From positions 94,310,086 to 94,374,085 of the forward strand of contig OZ038383.1 of assembly GCA_964036045.1 (NCBI GenBank): a stretch of 64,000 bases of DNA. The letters run 5' to 3'. Below the pieces are notes generated by a model. The model ran no database searches, was not told where the DNA came from, and was given only the letters and a program-made list of their open reading frames with translations. Source of the DNA: Eutreptiella sp. 'Long Island Sound 2002' (Eukaryota > Euglenozoa > Euglenophyceae > Eutreptiales > Eutreptiaceae). Shown here piece by piece: positions 1-8,354 of the stretch. Numbering within the stretch: position 1 is the stretch's first letter; each line of letters begins with the position of its first letter. The translations under genes and the position numbers were made by a program.

Positions 1-2350
1 GTGTGTGGGGCCTCCATGTGTCCTTGGGACATGAAGGGGGGGGTTGGAGCCCATTGGGGTCCTCCCGTCCTCTCTTCAATGACTTCCGAGCGGTAACAAC
101 GCTCTGAGAAGGGGGGTGAAGCCGGTTCGGACCCCCGTGGCCATCTTGGGGTCACTTGGGGTGTGTATCTATGTGCCGGCAAGCCGCCATGGGCTGATAT
201 CATACTCTCCCATCCACCTAATCTAACCCGGTGTGATAGTGTGATAGGTTTGGCCATTCCGGCTATGAGCGGCCATATTCAGAACCGATACACCGCCAGC
301 GGAGATTTATATATCGGAATATCAGGAATCAACAGGGTTTTTTTATCATAATGTTTGCGTAATTTTTCAGCCTTTCGTTCTGATGGTCAATGTATTGGCG
401 TCCGTTTTGCGTTAACCGATTGGTTAACTGTTATTTCCAGATATTTTGGCAGATACTCCGTTGAAGGGTCAGATTTCATCAGCAAAGGTTTCGTTGCTTC
501 TGCAATTTTCTAAATAAGCACTCGAAATTTTAATCTGAATTTTTCGCGATGTCGAAATCGGATTTTCGACTTCGACATTGCCGCACTTGATTTGGACTTC
601 TTCGAGTGGTCGTACTCCTTTCCCTATGTCCGAATCAGGTTTCCCTTATACTTGCCACCCATTTGACTTGGAGATATAAGGGAGACAAGAGCGAATCGTG
701 GGACCACTTTGAAGGATCATATCTACGCGCGAGTGTGAGGAAAAAGAATAAGAAAGGTTGGGTTGCAAGCGCCTCAGTCTCAAGTTAATTTGGGGAGCAT
801 TAAACGCATTTGGTGCGTACACATGCCCGGTGTTGCAAGGGATAATGGTCAAGAGGGTATAAAGTGATATATAACTCTTGGACCGTGCAACCGAATATTT
901 TAATGCGACTTTCGAGTGTATCGCATGAGTGTTGGGGTTGCATAGATCCTTTCTTTGGGTTCCTACGCATTTTTAACGTGAAGTTATGTCCATGGAGGGA
1001 CATGGCATATCATGGTGGGAGCCACTTTTGAGGGTATGTTTTATATGCATGGTATATGTCTTGATATGCTCACGCCCATGTTATATATCTTCCTGTGGCC
1101 GAACAGAGGGGGAGCCATACGTGACAAGGGTTTTGCCCATGTCCCAATTGTGGAATTCAAAGCGCTAGACTAAGTCTAGCGCATATGTATTGCTCATGCT
1201 ATGTTAGGCAAAGAGATCCATGAGTGCACTCCCATTTTCATGGGGCATGTAGATACGAGTGGCGAAGGTATCTCCATGCGCCTGATCGGGGATCCAAGTG
1301 GGGGAATTGTTTGCAATTGGCTCTAATCATTTGTGTATTGAACCATGAGCGGATATCATGGGTGAGCATAGAGATATACTATCATGACAACTTTGTATTT
1401 GGTCATATTTTCATGTTTTTGACCTCAATTTTTGCTCATTTTTGCGTTTTGTGTACTTACCTGGTCGGCAAACAGCAAGGAGCCTATGGAACGTCGAACC
1501 ATGGTATGTTGTTCATATGTTGGCATATGCTTTGGAGTTGAACACCACCATATGCCGGATTGTGTACTCCATTTGGCTTGGCGCACGAAGGAATACAAGA
1601 ATTCGTCTGAACATCATGGGCTGACTTGGGCAGTGCGTGGCGCCCATATCCGAAGGGGTTTCGAGGGTAAAGTGGGGATGTACATGGGCATTCGCTCTTC
1701 ATCTCTATCCTCCATGAATACTAGACCTCGATTCCATGCATGCTTTGAGCCTTCGGATAAGTGGTAACCTCAATTTTGAGCATATATTTGATATATGGCC
1801 AATATGGTGTGAATTGGCAGTTTTTTGGCAGGTTATGAGTTCAAACTCATGAGGCATATGTCCAAGCCCATTCGACTCCAAGTCCAACCAAGTTTATGTC
1901 AGGGTAGGGCATGGTCCTGAGTGCCACTCTAGGCCATGACACGCCACCCCCCTCATTGGGCTAGGATTTAGAGGCTTGGGAGTGAACACATTTTTGGGGT
2001 TTATGTAGTGACTTTTGATACATGGCATTTAACCATCTTATTGGACTGGGTTCAGGGCATCATGTTGGTGAGTCAAGGGAAGGTCTTGAGTCCAGGGAAT
2101 GAGGGGTCTATGGCTGTGATTGTGTAAGTTTCCATCTTTCCCCAACTTTGCTTTATTTGTGTTCATATGCCAATTTCAGGGCTTTCTTCCTTGGTGCAAT
2201 TCTTGTACATGCCCGCCACCGTGGGAAGACCGGTGTGCTGAACGGAAGCCCGCAGCCTGATTTGGATTGTGAATTGGGTTATTGCTATACTTGTGGGATC
2301 TGGTTGCTGTTCAGGGTTGAAGGAGGATTACATTTTCTATATTTTTGGAT
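1..2350. other. Stretch without recognisable gene
   Basis: The ORFs on both strands are short, overlapping and show no domain or zinc-finger pattern. The sequence is of moderate GC with many CATATG/CATGG-like words. There is no long terminal repeat partner elsewhere in the window, no tRNA-like box and no coding signal. It is the left flank of the LINE; base composition changes sharply to GC-rich at about 2,395. Confidence 0.6.
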
Positions 2351-2354
2351 TTGG

Positions 2355-2463
2355 ACCCTGGATTTTGAGGATTTTGAGAAATGCAATCGTTGATCCGGAG
2401 CAAGTCAGCAGGGGTGACAGGCGGAAGGGGCACAGCGAGGGCCGGTCCTGGTAGGGACCTTCT
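2355..2463 (-). other. Probable LINE 3' UTR and 3' end
   Basis: Directly downstream of the ORF2 stop (minus strand) lie about 70 bases of GC-rich non-coding sequence. Composition then drops abruptly. Near the drop, at about 2,361-2,378, the minus strand carries two copies of TCAAAATCC, which could be a short repetitive 3' tail. No poly(A) tail and no target-site duplication could be assigned, so the exact 3' end is uncertain. Confidence 0.4.
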
Positions 2464-5400
2464 TTAGCAGGAGTGGGCCACGTGGGACCAGGGGTGGTCC
2501 ACGTGTGCATCGCAGTAGTCGCATGTGTAGTAATGCACGGAGGTGGGGGGGGGGCGAAACAGTATCGCTCTCAAGCGTAAGGCGAGTACTAGGGGTGCCC
2601 GGGGGAGGGTGGAGTTCAGGAGGAGGGCCGAGAACGCTGTGGCGTTCCAGACAGCAGTATCCCACGCTTCCAAGGGCGCCGCTTCTCGGATGAGGGTCTG
2701 GTCGTGCAGGCGAGTCACACTGTGTGGCGCATTGAGGAGGAGGCGCCCTTCGCTGGTAGCCAGTGCGGCTCCGCGCAATAGGGGAAGGAGTGGGGCAGTG
2801 AAGGGTAGTGCTCGGGAGGCGCCATGTGCGGCCAGCAGGTGAGCTTCTCGCTGGAGCACCGCCACCGTGTGAGTGTGACCCGTGTCATGTTGCGCCCGTA
2901 CCCAAAACTCTTGGGCCCCCACCGAGGCGGAGACCAGTTGCCTGAAGAGGTGGTTGAGGATGGAAGCAGGGGGGGGGGCTTTGGTGTATCCGCAGTGCAT
3001 GGACGCGGTGGCATCTGCAAGGAAGCTGGCTTGGCCTTCCAAGCACCGGAGGAGGGACCGGGCGACTAGCTTAGCCAGCCACTCCGCATCCGCGGACGTG
3101 GCAACGACCACCGACACGCCAAAACTGAACGACCGGAGGACTCCGAGCCGGGGACTGTAGAACACTATTCCACCGCCAACTCGATGTCCCGTCAGGGCAC
3201 CGTGCGTGACGACCCACAGGACTTTAGGCAGAGGGTGGTCGGAGGTAACGTGTGCGTGCACGTGCATGTCTCGCTGGTGGGGGAACGGGTGGGTGTGGAC
3301 GCGCGTGCGCAGGGTGGCCAGGGCCGTGCGCAAGGCCATGCCCTCCGAAAAAGGGGCCATAGTGTCCAGGAGGTATACCGCGGACACACGGGACAGGGGG
3401 TTGCGGCTGACCGAAGCATGCAGGTAGATCATCGTCAGAAGGCTGAGGTTGCGTAGGGGGAGGGAGGGGCATCCGACGCCGCCAGCGTGCAGCAGGAGAT
3501 GCAGGAACGCGTTGCACGTCCATGGTGGGAGGGCGAAGGCCGCCCGGTACGCCTTGTGGGCGTATACCTGTAGGTCATGGTGCCAGCTCGGAGGGGCTAG
3601 CACGCCAGAAAACACAAAGTCCCAGCGGGACAGGGCAAACGCTACAAAGGACCGTACCATCAGCAGGGGAGACATGGGTTTGTCACGGGTGGAGTGATAC
3701 ACTGACCGGAACGCGCGCAGCAGGTCGCTGAGCTTGGCTGTAGGTTTGAGGGTGTGGAAAATTGGCACGCCTACGATGAGGGGTGGGGCTGGGAGGGTGC
3801 GCGTCTTGAATCTGGGCACTTCCACCACCGCCGGATGCGGGAGGCCCTCTGCATCGAGTGTGTGGAAACTAAACTCCAACTTGTCCATGTTGGGCACCCC
3901 GTTGGTGCGGAGCGTCGCGCGCACACACTCTCCCGCGATGACGGACACCTGCGCTATGGTGGGTTCAAAGAAGGCGCGGTCATCGCTGTAGAAAACTCTA
4001 TTGACGGGCAGGGTCGTGGGGGACGGCCAGGGGGGGATGTGTATGTGCTTCGGGAAGGGGAGGGAAGAGGAGGCGAGGACGGATGCGCCTTGATATCCGT
4101 TGGCAGAGAAGGGGTTGCCCTGGGAGTATCCCTCCTCGGGGGTGTAGCCTGGCGTGAGGCCGTCCGCCGACACCACCCTGATGCAGAGCTGGGAGTAGAA
4201 TCCCGCTGCCCATTCCCCGTAGTTCCATGCCGGGCTGAGCCTGGAGCAAAGGCGCTGCACATGGTCACGCTGCTTCCGTAGGTATGCATCGGACTCATCC
4301 CACCCACAGCGTGCCACGGACCCGTACACTTCCAAGGAGGAGGTGCAGGCTGCGCGACTGACTAGCGCTAACTCGGCTGCCCTTAGTTCGTCCCGGTACG
4401 CGAAATAGTCGGGGGGGTACAAAGCGGACGCTTCAAGCGTGCGGTCCAACTTGGACTTGGCCACGTGCGCCTCGGCGCCTGTGACCGGGCTCTCGGCCAC
4501 TACCGGCCGGTAGGACGTCATCAGATTGGGGGGTTTCTTTTTATCGTTGGGGGTTTTGCCCTTGTAGATGCCATACTGCACTGGCATGGTGAAGAGGGAG
4601 GGGACGCCGAGCCAGGCTTGTCTGCGCGAGGCCAGCACGCCTGCACTGAGGCCGAACCCCCCCGGCTGGAGGAACCGACGAGGGATGTTGTCCACAGCTG
4701 TGGCCCAGGAGCCAGGGCGGGATATGGAGGGTTGCATGAGGTGATACGAGAGCACGGGGTCAGACGAGAGACGGTTGCAGTAGGCTGTCCTGTCTCCCGG
4801 GACCTGAGGTCGGAGCCCCAGCCGGAGGAACTGCAGTAATACTCGCACCGGTAGGTCAAGGACCGGGTTGAAAAACGGTTCCCAACACTGTGGGTCGGTG
4901 TGCGCCTGGAGCCAGTGATCGTCCAGCACCAGATGGCGGTGCTGGACGTTCACTGCAGCCTGGGTGTCGATCTCTGCCTTGAGGGCGTCCGGGGTGGAGA
5001 GGGTGGTGCGGGGGTTGGGGGCTATGCGCGACAGGGGTTTGAGGGGTTGAGCAGGCAGACGCAAGGCGCTGCGGGTGGCGCCGGTGAAAACCACCTTGGC
5101 CAAGGTGACCGCTAGGCGCTCGCGTCCCCTTTCCGCGACCGTTTCGCGGAGCATTCGGGACAGCTCCTGTAGGCGAACCTGGGACAGGGGGGGGGTCAGG
5201 GTGCGCAGGCGTTTAATGACTGTGGCTGCCGTGGGGGGTCTGGGTACGATTGATGACGCATAGTGCCACAGAGCGCGGACATAGTGGTCCGGGGGGGCGG
5301 GGTAAAGGGTGATCCATGCCCACACCGCGTCTATCAGGCCCGAGAGCTGTGTGGCGTGGGCTGGTGCCAGTAAGCGCCATTTGAAGCGCTTCCAGTGGAA

Positions 5401-6744
5401 CGGTTGTGCGTTTGGATTATGGGTGTAGATGGTGGTGACCAGGCCCATGTGGGTGCTGTGAGAGGGAAGGAGGGTGGAGTGGAGGGGGGGGACGTTTGGT
5501 GAGGTGAGGATGTGATCAATGCCTGTGCATCGCTGCACCCCATCGACTACAGTCCAGTTGGTGAAGGTGCCCGGGGGGTGTGCCAAGTGAAAGTCTTGAA
5601 AAAGTGTCGTGCTGCGCAGCGCGTAGTACAGTGGGGAGTTGTCCCCGTACGCTTCACAATTGAAATCCCCACCCATGATGGTGGCCTGGGGGCGTAACAG
5701 GGCGATAAGCTGTTTAATCGCCTGGAGAACGCCTTTCTTTTCAGCGAAGCTGTAGTTGGGCCGGAGGTGTATGGAGACCAGGAGGAGGGCACCATACCGG
5801 GTGGTCTCAATCACCACTGCAAACCAGTCAGTGCAGTCCATGGCTACGTGGGGGGTGGAGGGTCCCTTAACCAAAGCCCAAGCCCACAGTATCAAGAACC
5901 CCGTACCTGCCCCTTGCGTGTGGCTGATGGCATAGCCATAACGCCTAGGGATGCTGTGGCGTAGGTTGCGATCCGACCAGGTCTCCTGATATGGGCCGTA
6001 GCCTATGTCCACCGAGAGGAGGTGGTTCTCCAGGTCCTCGGTTTTGGTTTCTATAGCGCCGAGGTTGTTGCAATACAAGATGGTGGGTACAGGCGGTGGG
6101 GTGGGCGGGTCAAGGAACCAACGTGCAACTGCCGTGTGGGGAGGGGGGGCAACTGGGACGACTGCCGACGAGAAGCAGTTACGGTCACCGGTGGTGAGGG
6201 AGACGGGGATTGTGTTCGGGACCAGTATCCCAGTCACATCGGATGAGGATCGGTCCGCCAGCTCCGTACGGCAGGTGGCACTGAGGGGTCGGGGAGAGGT
6301 GCAGAAGAATCCAGGGTAGTGGGAGTGGTCAGGGGGGCCATGGACGACCGCTGCCGGGCGCTCTGGTCGTCCGCACAGGGGGCAGTGGGGGGCCATGACG
6401 AACACAACAGGGGGGTGGAGGTTGCAGTCTAGGAACCACTCATGCCCCCGGCGCGTGTAGCAGAGAATGCCGGCAGGTGCCGGCGGTAGCCGCCGTGCCG
6501 TGTCCCAGAACCATATCATGTCACTCTGGGGGTTGAAGAAAGGGGGGGTCACGGGTGCAACACTGTGGTGGCGGGGCATGTGTTCGCGCGTGCCAGACAG
6601 CCAATGGATGGTGCTGGAGGCAACCATGTGCCATAAGGAGGCGGGGTACAGCAGAAGCGGATGCCAGACCGCAGGAGGAAGGTGCGCGCGCGCCTGAACC
6701 CGAAGTTGGGCCTCGGTGGAGGGTGTAAGGGGGGGGGGGGGCAT
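2464..6744 (-). CDS. LINE ORF2: endonuclease, reverse transcriptase, RNase H, CCHC
   Basis: An uninterrupted 1,426-residue polyprotein of a non-LTR retrotransposon; it would nick target DNA and copy the element RNA at the nick. An N-terminal Cys pair (CPLCGRPE) lies near residue 117. An exonuclease-endonuclease-phosphatase domain spans about 222-470, with YCNN, the Glu of ETWSD, GGDFNCE near 360, and GIDHIL. The RT spans about 640-1,000, with SYRPV, a motif A-like WDESDAY, SQGNPFS near 875 and FYSDD near 920. An RNase H-like domain lies around 1,170-1,310, with Glu in SADAEW and Asp in LADATAS, but the usual first Asp is not evident. The C-terminus is a CDYC...H...H...C finger. The ATG is followed by a C13 run; an upstream frame carrying a zinc ribbon may be the true N-terminus. 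The RT is divergent from common LINE clades. Being open for 4.3 kb suggests recent activity. Confidence 0.9.
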   Translation of the reverse strand: MPPPPLTPSTEAQLRVQARAHLPPAVWHPLLLYPASLWHMVASSTIHWLSGTREHMPRHHSVAPVTPPFFNPQSDMIWFWDTARRLPPAPAGILCYTRRGHEWFLDCNLHPPVVFVMAPHCPLCGRPERPAAVVHGPPDHSHYPGFFCTSPRPLSATCRTELADRSSSDVTGILVPNTIPVSLTTGDRNCFSSAVVPVAPPPHTAVARWFLDPPTPPPVPTILYCNNLGAIETKTEDLENHLLSVDIGYGPYQETWSDRNLRHSIPRRYGYAISHTQGAGTGFLILWAWALVKGPSTPHVAMDCTDWFAVVIETTRYGALLLVSIHLRPNYSFAEKKGVLQAIKQLIALLRPQATIMGGDFNCEAYGDNSPLYYALRSTTLFQDFHLAHPPGTFTNWTVVDGVQRCTGIDHILTSPNVPPLHSTLLPSHSTHMGLVTTIYTHNPNAQPFHWKRFKWRLLAPAHATQLSGLIDAVWAWITLYPAPPDHYVRALWHYASSIVPRPPTAATVIKRLRTLTPPLSQVRLQELSRMLRETVAERGRERLAVTLAKVVFTGATRSALRLPAQPLKPLSRIAPNPRTTLSTPDALKAEIDTQAAVNVQHRHLVLDDHWLQAHTDPQCWEPFFNPVLDLPVRVLLQFLRLGLRPQVPGDRTAYCNRLSSDPVLSYHLMQPSISRPGSWATAVDNIPRRFLQPGGFGLSAGVLASRRQAWLGVPSLFTMPVQYGIYKGKTPNDKKKPPNLMTSYRPVVAESPVTGAEAHVAKSKLDRTLEASALYPPDYFAYRDELRAAELALVSRAACTSSLEVYGSVARCGWDESDAYLRKQRDHVQRLCSRLSPAWNYGEWAAGFYSQLCIRVVSADGLTPGYTPEEGYSQGNPFSANGYQGASVLASSSLPFPKHIHIPPWPSPTTLPVNRVFYSDDRAFFEPTIAQVSVIAGECVRATLRTNGVPNMDKLEFSFHTLDAEGLPHPAVVEVPRFKTRTLPAPPLIVGVPIFHTLKPTAKLSDLLRAFRSVYHSTRDKPMSPLLMVRSFVAFALSRWDFVFSGVLAPPSWHHDLQVYAHKAYRAAFALPPWTCNAFLHLLLHAGGVGCPSLPLRNLSLLTMIYLHASVSRNPLSRVSAVYLLDTMAPFSEGMALRTALATLRTRVHTHPFPHQRDMHVHAHVTSDHPLPKVLWVVTHGALTGHRVGGGIVFYSPRLGVLRSFSFGVSVVVATSADAEWLAKLVARSLLRCLEGQASFLADATASMHCGYTKAPPPASILNHLFRQLVSASVGAQEFWVRAQHDTGHTHTVAVLQREAHLLAAHGASRALPFTAPLLPLLRGAALATSEGRLLLNAPHSVTRLHDQTLIREAAPLEAWDTAVWNATAFSALLLNSTLPRAPLVLALRLRAILFRPPPTSVHYYTCDYCDAHVDHPWSHVAHSC

Positions 6745-6971
6745 AGGAGGGCTAGGCCACTATGGGTGGAGCAGTGTGGGCACTGGGGGGGTTGGCAGCG
6801 TGTGCGGAGTGCAAAGAGGGCGCCACACGTCCAGCAAGCCATCCACAATCCTGTCTGAGACGGGTGCTCTGTCTGTTCTAGAGGGAGGAAGGGCAGGAAA
6901 GCGTGTATCTGGCTGGGGATGTGGTCAACTGCGTGACGGAGGGTGTGGGTCTCAGCGATGGACTGAGCCAC
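6742..6971 (-). CDS. Likely N-terminal zinc-ribbon extension of LINE ORF2
   Basis: The frame opening at the ATG at 6,971 reads about 77 residues that look coding. It contains CWTC and CPHC about 16 residues apart, a C2-C2 zinc-ribbon pattern. It runs into the homopolymer at 6,729-6,741 (13 G on plus, 13 C on the coding strand), where ORF2 continues in another frame. One added base in the run would fuse the two. Either the run has lost a base, it was misread, or ribosomes slip there. It starts about 200 bases after the end of the ORF1 region, as expected for a LINE ORF2. Confidence 0.5.
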
Positions 6972-7178
6972 GCGGAGGAGAGGGGCGGAGGGGGTGACGG
7001 TGCGAGGGAGAATACGGGGGAGGTGCAGTCAGCGGCGTACGATGCCATCGAAGGGGGCTGTGTCCGCGCCGCGGGCCCCCCCTGGGGCCGGCGGGGGGGT
7101 GGGCAGTGGCCAAGGGGCCGGGAGCTGTGGTTGCCATTGGCCCGGCCGCGAGACCATCACCGCCGTGCCCGAGGGGTC

Positions 7179-7817
7179 CTAAGGCAGGGGGCGTGCTCGG
7201 TGCGTCCCCTGGTGATCCCCTAGGCGGGGGCGCTTGGCGTCCTTCTTGGGCCCGTCCCTGGGAGCGGTCTGGGTGGGGGTGACGGCGGGCGCGGAGGCGT
7301 CACAGACGTCGCTGGACCTCTCGATTGGTGAGCCATCACGCCGCGTGCTGGCCAGGGTGACCGACCACTGGGGCGGCACTGCGCTGGTGTCTAGGTACGT
7401 GCGGTCAGCACTGGAGGTGAAGAGGGAGGCCCAGACGGACTCGTCCACTGTGGCGATGCCGACACGGCGGCGGATCATCTTGGGCGTTAGGGTGATGGGT
7501 GTGAGGAGGAGATGGGTGAGCTGCACACTGGCCGCCATCAGATGCGCGTCCCCGGTGGACTCCAGGTCCCGGAGCATGATAAGGCGTCGGCCTGGAGGGT
7601 GGGGGCGGGACGCGTCCACTGGGGTAGTGGCAGTGGCGGGAATTTGGGCATCCTGGAGGCCCGGGATGACGAGGCGGGGCCCTGGCTGTGGCGGACCCGC
7701 TGGGGGGGGGCCAGTAGCTGGGCTGGCCGGAGTGGAGCCGCGGCGAAGCACCCAGTCGAAGGCCGCGTCCGAGGCCTTGCTGGTGAGCTCCTTCTTGAGG
7801 GTCTGCGTGATCTGCGT
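7179..7817 (-). pseudogene. LINE ORF1-like protein, C-terminal part (cut by Gypsy-A)
   Basis: About 213 residues open on the minus strand, beginning at the junction with the Gypsy-A 5' LTR and therefore lacking a start of its own. It begins with a polar helix-like stretch (TLKKELTSK), has a Pro-rich middle and ends basic (KKDAKRPRLG). If Gypsy-A and one copy of the CACCC duplication are removed, this frame is in phase with the ORF at 18,626-19,246, separated only by that ORF's TAG. I recognise no named domain. Its position directly before ORF2 suggests an RNA-binding or ORF1-like role; this is inference. Confidence 0.6.
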
Positions 7818-7822
7818 CACCC
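7818..7822. repeat. Target-site duplication of Gypsy-A (left copy)
   Basis: CACCC directly precedes the 5' LTR; the same five bases directly follow the 3' LTR at 18,611-18,615. Five bases is the usual duplication length for Ty3/Gypsy integrases. Confidence 0.9.
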
Positions 7823-8354
7823 TGTAAGTGCGGCTAGCCCCATCTGCTCAGATTTTCAGACATTCTGTCCAGATTGGCTACATTTTGGTCATTTTCTTTG
7901 CTTCGGCGGAATCGCCGCCTCGCAGCTCAGTCTCAGGATATTTCCTATATATTTCTGATATGCCGGATTTGTTTGAGCGGTCCATTCCCCGTAAATCTGC
8001 CGCGTTCCGCTATTTTAGCTGGAATCGCCATTTGCCGCTGACGCGCGCTCGCGGGCCAGATCGGCCAAACATTTTTACATAATTGGATTATTTAAATCTT
8101 TTCAGACAGTTTTGGACACTCAGATGTATTTAGAATAATCCGCGTCAATTTTCTTCATAGACTGGGATTTTCTGCCGGATAACAATCAGCATGGACCTTG
8201 CTTCTGTTGTCGCTGCTCTCGCCTCCGTTGGTGTTCGAGTATCCGGTTCTAGCCCCAATAACAACGTCCAGGGAGACTCCTCGCGTGCCTGCCCCACTGG
8301 TCTTGCCGGCCCCGAGCCCTCCGGCACCCTCAACGACCCAGGGCAGCACTTTCA
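7823..8354 (+). repeat. Gypsy-A 5' LTR
   Basis: A 532-bp direct repeat of 18,079-18,610 with about eight mismatches and no indels (about 98.5% identity by eye), so insertion is fairly recent. It begins TGTAAG and ends TTTCA, the usual TG...CA. An AT-rich TTATTTAAAT box near 8,086 could be a TATA-like element. The putative gag ATG at 8,191 lies inside the LTR, so gag would start within R/U5. Confidence 0.95.
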
